Positions 1 through 11,065 of a stretch of 64,000 nt of DNA are shown one piece after another. Source of the stretch: Nitzschia sp. pyKryTriq1 (lineage: Eukaryota; Bacillariophyta; Bacillariophyceae; Bacillariales; Bacillariaceae); assembly GCA_956465555.1 (NCBI GenBank), contig OY101116.1, forward strand, positions 930,001-994,000, in the 5' to 3' direction. The notes under the pieces are model-generated. The model was not told where the DNA came from, did not search any database, and saw nothing but the letters and a program-made list of their open reading frames with translations. The stretch's first letter is position 1. Each line of letters opens with the position of its first letter. The position numbers and the translations under genes were made by a program.

Positions 1-249
1 ATCATCATCATCATCGAGGGGGGCGGCTTCTTCCTCTTCCTCCTCGTCACTAATTTCTACGTCATCTTCTTCCTCTTCGGGCTCCTCTTCGGGTTCTTCT
101 GAGGGCTCTACTTCTTCCTCTTCCTCGTCGTCACTAATGTCTACGTCCGAGATTTCAACGCTGTCATCATCATCACTGTCACTGGCAGGGCCACTCACGG
201 CATCAAAACCCTCGACAATGGACTCGTGTTCCTCGCCAAGGATCGTCAT
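1..249 (-). CDS. Acidic protein, N-terminal part (runs off the left edge)
   Basis: The reverse strand is open from an ATG at 249 to the window edge (83 codons, no stop). The frame is dominated by Glu and Asp, with Pro-Glu-Glu repeats, two copies of a D/E-V-x-I-S-D-[DE]-E-E motif and a run of five Asp codons at the edge. A TGA lies in frame about 30 nt upstream of the ATG, so this is either the true start or the beginning of an exon. Such tracts occur in chromatin and nucleolar proteins, but no domain is visible here and I do not assign a function. Confidence 0.5.
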   Translation of the reverse strand, partial: MTILGEEHESIVEGFDAVSGPASDSDDDDSVEISDVDISDDEEEEEVEPSEEPEEEPEEEEDDVEISDEEEEEEAAPLDDDDD

Positions 250-1061
250 GGAACTACAATGGTCGGGTCGTCACAGATTCTCTACAAGGCTAGTCTACTT
301 CCCACAAAGTAGATCAATTCTTCTTTGAGACTACGTTACCTCTAAGCAAATGCGATGTTGCTATTGTGATGGACGATGATGGAGACTACGAGTACTAGTA
401 CTCTTATTGGAGATGCCCCAAAATTTGGATCCAACCGGAGGGACATTGCGCTCCACAAATTTGGCCCATCTAGGTGCGTTCGTGTCTGCGATGCGGGGGC
501 TTGGATAATGGCATGATGTCTTGTAACGAAAGCACGCCTCACCGCGCAGATGCGGTCATAGGAGTTACTGGGTCATAATTATGTCTTTTTTCATTCGAGC
601 TGGTCGTACTTGTGGTGCACGCATGCACGCGTGATGATTTTTGAAGCGAGGGCCGAACCGCGAGCAAGGCGGCCGCTCGTCCTGGTACAGGACAGTAAAC
701 GAGTATGTATTCGTACCGGTACCTGGTACCCTGCTGGTACCAGGTACGAATATGTAACAGGTACAGATACTATCTCTACTAGGTACTAGTAGAGAGTAGC
801 TATTAGGTCCTCGTCGATCCTAATAATAGACTGAATACAACTGCCCAGAAGCGAAGAATCTCTCTAACAATAAAGGTATGATAAACTACTCACGTAGTAG
901 GAGGGGAGAATGACAAGATGACGACTAACCGTTGAGGTAGAATGGTCTACCACATCATGGGTCAGGACCACACCAGAAAGAACAAGGAAGGCGAATGGAA
1001 ATGCAAATAGTGTGTCTTTCGTTCGAAGGAAATTTATCGTCCGTCTTACTTTGTACTAGCT
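250..1061. other. Intergenic, about 810 nt, with GTAC palindromes
   Basis: No credible coding frame. Positions 704-780 carry overlapping GTAC/GGTACC palindromes with a TACCTGGTACC / GGTACCAGGTA inverted pair. Positions 775-800 hold a CTACTAGTAGAGAG-like palindrome. I see nothing else. Confidence 0.6.
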
Positions 1062-1805
1062 TTAAATGTCAAGGGGCTCTTCGATTTGTGTCTCTCCCGT
1101 CTGTGAATTAAAGTAATATGTGTCTCCATTGCCACAATTGGACACTCGATTCCAATTGCTTTTACGTTGTGCAAAAGGCCACCTGGGAATCAGAGGAGAT
1201 TGTATACTCACTGGAGCCACGCCTGGTCGATTTGGTTCTAGCTGAATGTCCACATTCGACGACAGCAGACCACCGAGATTGAATTCCAGAGTACCCTTCT
1301 CAGCAGCATCCTGGATAGCTCCATATTTGTCGCAAGGAGAAGCGATCACGACGGAAGGGTTTTTGACTTTTCCCTCATCTTTGACCTTGGCGTATGTGCC
1401 ACTTAGAGCTTTCCCCACAAGTGGAACATCCGTCAAATCAACTCGAAACGAAGTTGGAGGAAGTCGATTGATTTGAATACTGGCAGCCCGATTGTTACTT
1501 TCTTTTATGGATTTTGGTGCCAACATGGAAGCGAACGAAAGGGCCGCTGATGTCATTGAGTTCCACACGCCTGGTGAAATTGGATTCAAATCGTCCAGGG
1601 TATCACTCACAGACTCCGGAAATTCCGGCATTTCGAGTAGCTGTGATTTCGGGGGTGGTGGTGGGGTAATCGGTTTCTTGGGTTGGGTAGAGTGCGGTGC
1701 CTTATTTGGTTTCTTGGGCATCCCCCCACTATTGAACCATCCTTCGGCATACTGTAGAAGAATTATCAGTGCGAGGAGTATTTTTGTCGTGATTTGTTTC
1801 GTCAT
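1062..1805 (-). CDS. Secreted Pro-rich protein with a C-terminal WW-like motif
   Basis: The 247-aa frame starts at the ATG at 1805, which puts a typical signal peptide at the N terminus (MTKQ, then an Ile/Leu-rich core ending near AEG). The longer frame upstream begins with TTG and would bury that peptide. After the signal come a Lys/Pro-rich linker with five consecutive prolines and a middle region of about 130 residues that I do not recognise. The C-terminal 35 residues have the WW pattern: Trp, then Asn-Gly, Tyr-Tyr-Phe-Asn, Thr-Gly-Glu-Thr and a terminal Pro. The second Trp of a true WW domain is replaced by Ile. The product is probably secreted or lumenal; its function is unknown. Confidence 0.65.
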   Translation of the reverse strand: MTKQITTKILLALIILLQYAEGWFNSGGMPKKPNKAPHSTQPKKPITPPPPPKSQLLEMPEFPESVSDTLDDLNPISPGVWNSMTSAALSFASMLAPKSIKESNNRAASIQINRLPPTSFRVDLTDVPLVGKALSGTYAKVKDEGKVKNPSVVIASPCDKYGAIQDAAEKGTLEFNLGGLLSSNVDIQLEPNRPGVAPVSIQSPLIPRWPFAQRKSNWNRVSNCGNGDTYYFNSQTGETQIEEPLDI

Positions 1806-2632
1806 TGTGATCTCGTTGATTTCCAAACATCCTGTTGTGAAATAATGACGTGAAATTCAACATAATTATCATCATCATGTTTTTGGACAGGTCGAGAATA
1901 GTAATGAGAAGGTGGCGTCGCTTGGAGATGTGAAGGTTCTCCTTGTTCCAAAAAGTGGTTGTCGTTTGTCGTGCGGGGGGCTATTTCTGATCAATCGAAC
2001 GTCGCAGCATGAAATCATTGGCCATTTTCGGTAATAATGTAGTATCCAAGCCTTATTTTCTGCCATTGCCTATTTAGTTGTTCCAATCTCTCTCTTTCTC
2101 TCTCTACTAGAGAGTCCAGAGAGGTAGAGTCTAATCTCAGAGGAGAAGGGACAATACAGTACCCGTACTCGTATCCCCGTATTAAAAAACCACAAGGCAT
2201 ACTCCGGATCGAAGGGCGGGGATTTTTTTATTCCGGGTGGTCGGCCGGGCGGTTCGCACAAGTTCGCACATTGGCCCAAAAGACCGACGTCAGTCATAAT
2301 TACAGTTGAGCGAGGGCGCCGGGCGCGATGGGTTCGCCATTAAATCGAAATGGCATGACCTTCTTCATGCATCATGCGTCAATGGCATCTGGCATCATCT
2401 GCTTTTTTAGTCGTCAAGGCGTTTGTCATCGATCGATCATCACGTCATCTTGGAGGAAAGGTTCGAGTTCCTTTCACCTTTCGCCCTTCGTCTCCTTTCT
2501 CTTATCGACTTCCGTCTCTATTGACGAGTCGATCAAGAATTGAACACAGAGAAATTACAAAGAGAGTGGCAGCTTCTTTTCCCACTCCCGTGTAGAAAGA
2601 AGAATTCCCTAGTGCTACAAAGTGGGTAGAAA
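1806..2632. other. Intergenic/promoter region, about 830 nt
   Basis: This lies between two divergent genes. It has a CT-rich stretch with a CTACTAGAGAG palindrome (2085-2125). GAAAGG and CCTTTC form a small hairpin at about 2455-2475 with a TTCGAG loop. I see no gene and no tRNA. Confidence 0.5.
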
Positions 2633-5600
2633 ATGTCCAAAGCGGTTGACCATGTCCTCGAGAAGGTAAGCGATAATAATACAGCATGTACAATCGGTCA
2701 TCAGCTAGGCACATCCATATCTCAATGTATACGTCGTCCTTATGTCTTATTCGCACGACAATAGGCGATTATCCGCTGCAAAAAGGCGCAAGCGGTCGCC
2801 CGGCCTTACAATCAAAAGAAAAAGATTAAAGCTGGTATGACGGTGGAAAAGAAACTGAAGGGCCTGTTGGACATGACACACGGAGAAGATTTTGGAGAAT
2901 TGGCGGACGAATTGGAAGCTCTGAACAATATGATCATCAATATGCAGAAGGCCGTGCTCGAACCCTTTCTTGAATCTGTAGAGACGATTGAACGTCGAAT
3001 GTTCACGTACATGGAAACACTGAATAGGAGTCAAGGCAGCTTGGATGGTGAGGAGACGGTCGACGAAGAGGCCGAGCTAACGAAGTCACAGGCTGGGTTC
3101 AAATATGATCCTACGGAGGCCGTTGATGCACAAGATGAAGTAGAGGCCGAGGAAAAGCCGACGAAGAAAGCGGGCAAAAAGTCAAAATCCTCCAAAACCA
3201 ACAGTGATGATGATGATACCTACGCGGACGTCGACGTGACGGTGACGCAGAAGAGATTCTTTGAGCGACTGACGCACTTTTTCGAACTTCAGGGTATAGC
3301 AGAAGAGCGAGTTGCTCTTGTAGACCCGCAAGGAAAAATCGCTTCCATGAAGGTAAAATCACACTCGAAAGGTATCCAAGAAAAAGATGGAACATTCAAA
3401 GCCGGATATCGTCAGCAAGATCTCCATGGGAAGCCTGTTAAACATCTTGGGGATTTGTACCTAGCTGCGGAAGAAGCCCTTCCAGAATTCAAAGCAGTGA
3501 TGAATAATCTTATTGACGGTGTATCGGGTCTAGATGACGAGGATTGGGAGATCGCAGAGATCAAGAATCGAGATAGAGCAACAGAGAAGGCGCAGGAGGA
3601 GTACACCTATCGCCAGCCTGGTCCACCCGAATCTTGGTTGTATGACATTCTTCGTGCCAGCATCTTCTGCAAGAGCTACAAGCAGATGTCGGATGTTAAC
3701 AAATGGCTCAAAGAGAACATGCACATTGTGGAGTGCGAGAATCGATTTGCCATGCCTCAGTTCGATGGCTATCGCGACATCATTTACTACATATCTATAC
3801 CGTACAAGGATGAGCTAGCATTTACTTGCGAGATCCAAGTCCATCACACTGAATTCAGAAAGTATTTTGGATTGAGCTCGCATAAAGTGTACTTCCGTCC
3901 ATATTTTGCTGGGCATTTTCGGGAGCACGTGGACACTTTACGTGACTTGGATATGCTACTGCAACTTGGAGGCGTGGATAACCAACTGATGGAATTTCTA
4001 CTGGAGTCAACCGATCCGAGTCAGCTCAAACTTTTTGCACGTCTTTTCTATGAGAAATTAGAAGAGACAGACAAAGCGCTTGAGCTTTTCAAGCGCGTTT
4101 TGACTATGGAAGAATCCTCGTACGGAAAGGGTCACGTTGTCACTGGAACAACATACCAGAACCTTGGTCTCACACTTCTGAAAAAGGGTGATCCAGATGG
4201 CGCCCTTCTCTATTTGCGGGAGGGTTTGGCTGTGACAGAAGCAAACCTCGGTGCAAAACATCCAGAGATTGCGACGATTCACAACCACATTGGTAAGGCT
4301 CTGAGCGCGAAGGGTGACTACAATGATGCTCTGTCTGAATTCAAGAAGAGTCTTGCGATTCGCGAAGACGTGCTCGGCCAAGACCACCTCTTAGTCGCAG
4401 ATTCTTACCTGACAGTGGCACAGACTCTATGCGACAAAGGCGAATACAAAAAGGCTATCGCGGAATGTCGAACAGCATTGATCATCCAGGAATCAATTTT
4501 TGGTGAGGAAGACGAGAACGTTACCCAAAGCCATATTCTCATCGGGGATATTCTTGGAGAACAGGGTGAATATGAAGCTGCGATCAAATCCTACGAGAAA
4601 GCGCTTGCCATTCGAGAGGAAGTGTTGGGCAAAAAGCACCACAAGGTTGCTGATACCCTCTCAAGTATTGGAATCATCAAGTTGAAGCAAGGGGACTTCG
4701 ACGACGCTGAATTGTTCCATCGTCGAGCACTTGGTATGCGCGAACACTTTTTGGGTGGCGATCATGCGGATTGTGCGATATCCTACAGCAATCTTGCTAC
4801 TGTGCTTCAGAAACGAGGCGACTTAGATGACGCCCTGACAGCTTTTCGTCTAGCCTTGAAGATTCGAACGAAGGCGTTCGGACGGATGCACTACCTGACG
4901 TCTCTTTCTTATTATGAACTCGGTGAGTTGCTTGTAGCAAAGGAGGCGTACGACCACGCGCTCACCCACTACAAAGAGTGTCTGTCAATACGCAAGCAGC
5001 TCTTCGGGAGAAATCACCCAAAGACGGCTATCGTTATGAACGCGATCGGAAGACTAAAATCTTCGATGGACGATCCAACTGGTGCTCAGTCCGAGCACAA
5101 AAAGGCATTAGGCATTTTCGAGAAAGTACTAGGGGGCAATCACCCTGAAGTTGCAAACACATATCAGTACATAGCTGAGGCATACATGGTAGCCAATAAC
5201 CAAACAAAGGCGCTAGAGAATCATAGCAAGGCTCTCGCAATCAGAACTGCTGTCCTTGGGAAGAGTCACCCAGATACGGCGTCATCGTGTCTTGTTATTG
5301 CGGAGCTGCTCCAGGAAAAGGGTGATCTGGCAGGAGCAAAAATGGCCTTTCGTCAGGCAGTAACAGCAAATGAAAGTCGCCTGGGAGACAACCATCTGGA
5401 CACTGCAGCTTCGAGGATCAAATATGGCCTTGTCTTGGACAAGAAGGGCGAAACTGACGAAGCGGAGTCAGAATTTCGGAAGGCAGTGGCCGCTAGAGAA
5501 GAGCTGCTTGGTTCGGAAGATCTAGCCACTGCAGAGGCCTACAGCTGCTTGGGCACTCTTCTAAATCGCAAAGCTGAGTATTCAGAAGCACTATCATGGC

Positions 5601-5722
5601 ATGAGAAAGCTCTAGCCATACGGGCTGAACAGCTAGGGGAGAGTCACGAGGATGTTGTTTCGTCGAAGGCTGCTGTTACGGCAGCATCGGAAGAAAGGCC
5701 GGAGGACGAGCTCTCGATTTAG
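2633..5722 (+). CDS. RelA/SpoT-like domain plus kinesin-light-chain-type TPR protein
   Basis: Two exons encode 996 aa: 2633-2665 (MSKAVDHVLEK), a 99-nt GT-AG intron 2666-2764, then 2765-5722. The join is in frame and extends the protein 35 residues beyond the next ATG at 2837. Residues about 40-110 look like a coiled coil, followed by an acidic/Lys linker. Residues about 290-385 resemble the RelA/SpoT nucleotidyltransferase core: YDILRAS (Asp near 305), RFAMPQFDGYRD (Gly near 346) and CEIQVHHTEF (Glu near 367) match the D, GYRSLH and EIQIRT motifs of (p)ppGpp synthetases. About 13 TPR units of 42 residues follow (about 435-970), each with an LGxxHP-type turn as in kinesin light chains. No signal or membrane segment is visible. 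A scaffold role is likely; nucleotide synthesis is only a possibility. The stop lies 67 nt from the convergent next gene. Confidence 0.85.
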
Positions 5723-5789
5723 GGCTTTGGGTGTTGTTTGTGGAGTGCGTTCTGATTCTCTAGTCTACCTATACGTTATTATCTTATCG

Positions 5790-8321
5790 TTATAGATTAC
5801 GTGAATAATAGTTATCACGTATTTTTGCTTCAACGAGACGGCTTTCGTGTAACTCCAAAAGTGAGTGGCATCTACATATGAGCCATAGCGCGCTGCCGAA
5901 GGACTTGTTGTACGCATTACGGTTTAGGCTTTCAGGAGTGGGCATGGTCTCTTCCTTCCATCTTCTCCAAGCGTACGCAAACACCATCCGACATACATCC
6001 AGCAACGCGACTTCATACTGTTCTTGCAGCAGACGGCGTGGAAAAACACTATTTTCTACTTCCTCTACTGTCGCAGCAACTCCATACTTGACAAGATTCC
6101 TCGAGAGGCACTTGTAGTAAAAGTCTAAGAGCGCCTTCTCCTTTTCGCCGTCGTAGGAAACACAGGAGGGCAAAACAGCAGCGGATATGTGGTGAGCAAT
6201 ATCAGTAGCCGCCAGACCAAAACCAGTCCACTGGAAGTCAATAAGACCCACTTCCCAGTCCTCTTCACCAGATTCCCTCAGGAAGATGTTAGCCTGCTTT
6301 GGGTCACCATGTATCAAAGTACGGTATGCCTCGCATTCGTTGTCAGCCGTTCCAAATGGATGGGCCTTTTCGCCGACAGCTGCAGCGATCTTTTCCAGCC
6401 GAGCCCCGAGGTTACTCAGGTCTCCCACCCCCTCCAATTCGCGTATCTCGGCCAAGGCATCCTTGAATGTAGGGTATCTTTTTGTCCACCCTTCTGCAAT
6501 CTCGTCAAGTTGCTCGAGTCCTTGAAGATTTGGCTGCATGTATCCTCCATTTGGCCAGACCGACCGGCCCAACTCCTCTCCAATCTTACTGGCTTCCTTC
6601 TTCCAAAAATCAGACCCTTTCCAAAAATATGCATGCATCTTGGCAAATGCCTCCAAGGCTGCCCTTGTGCCAGCTTCGTCGAGAAGCCACTGCTGTTTCC
6701 AGCCATCTGCCGAATCAAAGTCCTCCAGAAGCACAGCAAAACGACTTTCGAGTTGGTGCTTCGGGCCCAACTCCTCTGCAACTGGGCGTAGGTCGGCCCA
6801 GTAAACATTGTTGATTCGGAGACCAGTGTCTTCAACCAGACTCTTGCATGCCCTTCCTGTCAGAAACGATGTCTCGACCTGATAGCTCTTGACATCGCGA
6901 ACGAGCTTGTGTGGCGCTGAAGTCAGTTTATCTCTGGCATGTGCTAGGTCCGCCATGACAATGCGTTTATAGAACACGCTAGAAGGAAGATGATCAATGG
7001 AACTGGGATCTTCCCATTCAAGATGAAGGCGTCCTCCATTTGACATCATTCCTCTCCAGGCTCCTTTCTCTGGCACAGAATATGATTTTAACTTGGTATG
7101 TTGTTTCCCTGCCTGATCACCTAGAATGAATTTCTCCAAATCTTGTACCGACAACGGGATCCCGTCTAAATCCCTAGCGACGTCCATGGCTTGAGGCTCA
7201 GTGGGCACTGCAGGCCCTAGCCACTTTCCGAAGATTTTATGTACCGATTCCACGTCTGCTCTCATTCGTGCACAAAGCTCGTCATGAACTTTTGTCACAC
7301 CAGGTTCCCCCGAAGAAGCCACCACGCCGAAAATGTTACCAAACGGACGATCAGGAGAATGCACCAATGGAGACCCAAACAAGTCTGTAATCTTCCCACC
7401 GTTGCTATCAAGGAGAGCCTGCGGTGAACAGGTATCCCAAAGTTCGGTTACGAAATGAAGCACAGCCAAACTATTGGGTTGAGTAGCAACAATGCGAAGC
7501 TTGGCGGCAGTGCCTCCTACCAAGACATGGTTTGGATTTTCGGTGAGGGATTTGGCGCATGCAGTAGCGTTTCGCAAAACTGGATCCTTTGAATCGCCGG
7601 TGAGAATGGTGATTGTATCAGACGCAGAAGTCGTAGCGTCGCTGGAGTCTACTTGAGTGGGCCAAGATCCCGTACTGCCCGTCTGTTCTGCAATCGCGTA
7701 ATGGATTCGGACAGGCGCATCCACGCTTCCTTCCGGAAAAGGAAGTCCGATGACACCCGCAATTGGTCGATTCTTCCTCGTAATTCCAATCAAACACGCC
7801 ACATTGTGCAATCGACCCTCCACAAATTCACGAGTACCATCCAGCGGATCGACAAACAAGGCGATATCTTCTATAGGGATCTCCTCGTCGATCAACTTGT
7901 CGTTCAGTTTTGTCAATATGAACTTGTCTAATGCAACTCCCTCCAAGTTTGGCTTGGCGTCTTCGTCATCTTCTTCTCCAATAATCAAAAGATCATTTCC
8001 CCACGCTTGTCGGAGACCACCGACAATACGGGCTTGGGCGTCGAAGTCGGCCTGAGTCACGACACTTTTGATCTCTCCTCCTACTTTCAATGTTCCTGAG
8101 ATCCCGTCGCCCCCAACAGACTTCCTTTGAAAATCTTGGATGATCTTTCCCACAATAAATACAATATACGAGTACAACAAAACAGGTGTTAAGTTCTACC
8201 ATGTATAGAAAGAGATCAGAAAATAATAATAATAACGTCTTGGACGACGACTCACTTCACATCCTTGGCGGCTAGCGTCCATGCAACTCGAGAGGAGTTG
8301 TGTCAAAGATATCGTTTTCAT
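5790..8321 (-). CDS. Inositol-monophosphatase-like / small-molecule-kinase-like fusion
   Basis: Two exons encode 806 aa: 8321-8256 (22 codons from ATG), a 111-nt intron 8255-8145 with a GTGAGT donor, then 8144-5790. The first exon supplies the usual N-terminal helix of the phosphatase, and the join restores the family pattern before IIQDF. The N-terminal half is a Li-sensitive-type phosphatase (IMPase/3'(2'),5'-bisphosphate nucleotidase superfamily): GEED near 78-81, DPLDGT at 121-126 and WDTCSPQ near 258. These are the three metal-binding motifs. The C-terminal half resembles the EcKinase/CHK/aminoglycoside phosphotransferase fold: HGDPKQANIF near 634-643 (the catalytic Asp loop HGDxxxxN) and LIDFQWTGFG near 657 (the metal-binding Asp). 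The join between halves is a single uninterrupted frame. The substrate is unknown. The gene is convergent with the TPR gene and divergent from AATF. Confidence 0.85.
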
Positions 8322-8799
8322 GACGCTTGCCAATATCATCCGTCCACCACCAGCTGATGAGTGCTCAGTAGTACGTGTACTAGTCAGTTGTCTCGCTCGC
8401 AATACGTTATGATTATCGTAAAAGTACTTTAGCGTGTGATGAAACAGTCTTATCATACCGGTATTATTAGTATCAGCAGGCAGAGCCCGTCGATGAGGTG
8501 ATGAGCGTCATTTAAAAGCGTCATCGTCAAAACGAAATGAAAATCGGCGTTTGGATCTTCGACCAGATCGACCAACGGAAAACGACTAAAATGACCTTGA
8601 TGGGAGGACAGACCACGACTGCTCTCCCGCCATCGAATTTTTTCCCACAGTCCGTTTTCTTTCTACAAATCGCACATCTCGCATCGTCGCAGACAATTAT
8701 TAACCACTTTGGTCGTCGTCCCTCATAATATACCATCAGTCTATTGTTCCTGTCTCATCAACATTGCAAGTCCAAAAATATACCACTCAATATTGAAGC
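8322..8799. promoter_or_regulatory. Divergent promoter region, 478 nt
   Basis: It separates the start codons of the phosphatase/kinase gene (reverse) and the AATF gene (forward), so it must hold both promoters. I see no repeat or convincing TATA box. An in-frame ATG at 8339 could extend the phosphatase/kinase protein by six residues. Confidence 0.5.
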
Positions 8800-9669
8800 A
8801 TGGGAAGCCAAAAGAACAGCAAGAAACGAAACCTGTCGGTCTTTGACGCGATTCAAGAATTGGAAAGCGAAGATGTCCGTACGGAAAGTCGGCAACGAAA
8901 GAAAAGCACAACGCAAGCCCATCGTGCACAGGCAGCACAGAGCCAGACCAAAATATACAACCATTTGGTAGAATGTCGTATTCTTCTGCAACGTGCCGTG
9001 ACAGCAACTCAAGAAGAAGAGGGAAAAAATAGTCGCATCGTGGATAGTTGCAACGATCTGTTGGAAAATTTGCTACAGGCAAGACAACAGCTCATGACTG
9101 GAGAAACCGTAGACGATAGTACTGAAAATGAATATTCAGGCATGGTGCGAAACCAGTCGTCGTCCAGCGATCCTCAAGAAGCTTTGCAACAAGAATATGA
9201 AACATGCCGCGACGAATGGAAGCAAGTTTTGGATCGTAGGCACAAAGATTTGAAACTTCATGCTGGTTTGACGGCTAAATCTCAGTTTCGTGTGCTTGAC
9301 TCATCTTTTTGGCAACAAGTGGATGCAACCGTGGAGTACGAGCAGCTTCGACGAAAATCAAAGGAGGAAGAGGAAGATCGGCTAGTATTAGATGATTCCA
9401 AAGTCTATCAACAACTTCTCAAGGCTTTTGTGGCACATTCCGCCGTTGCCGCCAATGGTGGCGATGGACGTTTACGAGGACAGATAGCCAAGTCGGCTCA
9501 AAACAAAAAGAAGCAAGTTGACCGACGAGCAAGCAAAGGTCGGAAAATCCGTTACAAGGAGCTCCCGAAACTTGTCAATTTTACATTTCCACTGTCTCGA
9601 CCCAACAGCTCCAATCTCGACCAAGACGAATGGTTCCAAAGTCTGTTTGGAGGAGCGGGAAAGATGTAG
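8800..9669 (+). CDS. AATF/Bfr2-like ribosome biogenesis protein
   Basis: A single-exon 289-aa protein starting at an ATG in the context AAGCATGGGA. The C terminus carries the TRAUB signature, DRRASKGRKIRYKELPKLVNF, followed by a short FP and ending LFGGAGKM. In yeast Bfr2 and animal AATF this region binds small-subunit processome partners. The centre (about 45-75) matches the conserved helical segment in which the protein is described by Q-T-K-I-Y and R-I-L-L-Q. The protein is only about half the usual length because the acidic N-terminal domain is missing; an unseen upstream exon is possible but I found no candidate. The expected role is in nucleolar 40S subunit assembly. The stop is 67 nt from the convergent ankyrin gene. 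Confidence 0.85.
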   Translation: MGSQKNSKKRNLSVFDAIQELESEDVRTESRQRKKSTTQAHRAQAAQSQTKIYNHLVECRILLQRAVTATQEEEGKNSRIVDSCNDLLENLLQARQQLMTGETVDDSTENEYSGMVRNQSSSSDPQEALQQEYETCRDEWKQVLDRRHKDLKLHAGLTAKSQFRVLDSSFWQQVDATVEYEQLRRKSKEEEEDRLVLDDSKVYQQLLKAFVAHSAVAANGGDGRLRGQIAKSAQNKKKQVDRRASKGRKIRYKELPKLVNFTFPLSRPNSSNLDQDEWFQSLFGGAGKM

Positions 9670-9736
9670 AGTATTGACTATACTGTAGTGTACGGTTGTC
9701 ATTTATTATCAAGAATACTTGTAATGAAACCTTTTG

Positions 9737-11065
9737 CTATCGGTTCTTACTTATTCTTGAATCAGAGTCCCCGCGACTGTAGAGAAAAAGTCCAGGCTGA
9801 GATTGCAAAACTTGATACATCATTGTAATGGTTTGCTTTTTGGAGAGTAGCTCCAACAAAAATGGAAAGATATTGAGAGGAATTCGTGCTTCCTCGATCC
9901 CACCAGGATTCACTTGTAGTAAGAGAGAAATACCAGAGTTCCACTTTCTGCTAGAATGAATAGCAACTACGAGAGGTATTTGTTGCTCGTTGTTGAAATG
10001 GAATGCTGCTTCTGGACAGAGATCAATCACCCGTTCCAAGAAATCTCCCTCGTCGTCATCATTTTCATCATCTTCGTCCCCATCCTCACCGTCTGTGGAA
10101 GGTGTTTGAGGAGTTGTACGTTTGACTGGGGGTGGAATTCTGGCTACTATATGTAGTGGCAAGTCTCCCTTTTCATCCGGCATAGCCAACTGATCACTGT
10201 TGTGCTTCATTGCTCGCTCGGTCAAGGCAAAGGGAACTTCTTTACTCCTTAGACAAGCATGGACTAGAAACGTGGGCGCGACAGCATGATGATGATGATT
10301 GTTCTCCCAAGTGCTGCGCCGCCGACGATCTCCTTGCCTCATCACCCCTGTGGCTCCTACCAACACGTGTACTGTCTGCCAAAGACCATTCAGCATTTTT
10401 CTACACTCTTTCTCCTCGTTCCTCCTGGAATATTTGATGACCTCTTCCATCATGATGATTTTTTGTGTGATGATGTCAATTGGGCGTAACCGGAAGGCAT
10501 CGCGTGTGTGGACACTCTCGGGGCAGGAGTGACACAAACACTCGATAATGTCCGTTCGTTCTGGTATGGACACGACTGCGAGATGCAGGGGTGTTTGCTG
10601 TAGGTGATTTTGTTTCGCCGCCATGCTCGTACTGGAAATTCGAACTGATGACGACTCCACCAGCTCCTCTCCATTGGTATTATCGTGCTGCACCACTGAA
10701 CTCGTTCGATCCAGAATGGTTTCCACAACCTTCACAGGAACGCTCTCCATGACTGAAACTATATGTAAGAGGGTATCCTTTCCCTCTTCATCCTCACTTG
10801 TCGTCGTCGTCGATGTCGTCGATGCCGTTGTTGTTGTCGGGTCAGTCTGCTCTCGTATCACATCCGGCTGGGTACTCTCTAATCGACATATGAGTTCATC
10901 CCACTTTGCTTGACGCGCCAAGTGAAACAAATGGGGTCCATCACCGTCGTTGTTGCCGCCGCCGTTGCTCTGATCGGCCAACACAGATGATGGATCACCA
11001 TCAGCTACTACTCCTGCTACCGATGCCTCCCTTCCATCGTTGGCATTATCCCATGATACTACCAT
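9737..11065 (-). CDS. Ankyrin-repeat protein
   Basis: A single-exon 442-aa protein. Degenerate ankyrin units are visible as TLLHIVS (about 98-105), TPLHLAVVS (about 158-167), RPIDIIT and DLPLHIVA (about 305-312). They are separated by low-complexity inserts: a Thr/Ser run near 78-90 and an Asp/Glu run near 330-345. This loose arrangement is typical of large ankyrin families in diatoms. No membrane span, signal or catalytic domain is visible. It probably acts as a protein-interaction scaffold; the partner is unknown. It is convergent with AATF. Confidence 0.8.
   Translation of the reverse strand: MVVSWDNANDGREASVAGVVADGDPSSVLADQSNGGGNNDGDGPHLFHLARQAKWDELICRLESTQPDVIREQTDPTTTTASTTSTTTTSEDEEGKDTLLHIVSVMESVPVKVVETILDRTSSVVQHDNTNGEELVESSSVRISSTSMAAKQNHLQQTPLHLAVVSIPERTDIIECLCHSCPESVHTRDAFRLRPIDIITQKIIMMEEVIKYSRRNEEKECRKMLNGLWQTVHVLVGATGVMRQGDRRRRSTWENNHHHHAVAPTFLVHACLRSKEVPFALTERAMKHNSDQLAMPDEKGDLPLHIVARIPPPVKRTTPQTPSTDGEDGDEDDENDDDEGDFLERVIDLCPEAAFHFNNEQQIPLVVAIHSSRKWNSGISLLLQVNPGGIEEARIPLNIFPFLLELLSKKQTITMMYQVLQSQPGLFLYSRGDSDSRISKNR

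Noticed and set aside
2440-2480. TTCGAG loop closed by GAAAGG/CCTTTC, looking like a tRNA T arm
   Set aside because: Loop length is wrong and no matching acceptor, D or anticodon arms are found upstream.
6189-6835. Several long frames on both strands inside the phosphatase/kinase gene
   Set aside because: The true frame has clear kinase-region conservation; the others are shadows.
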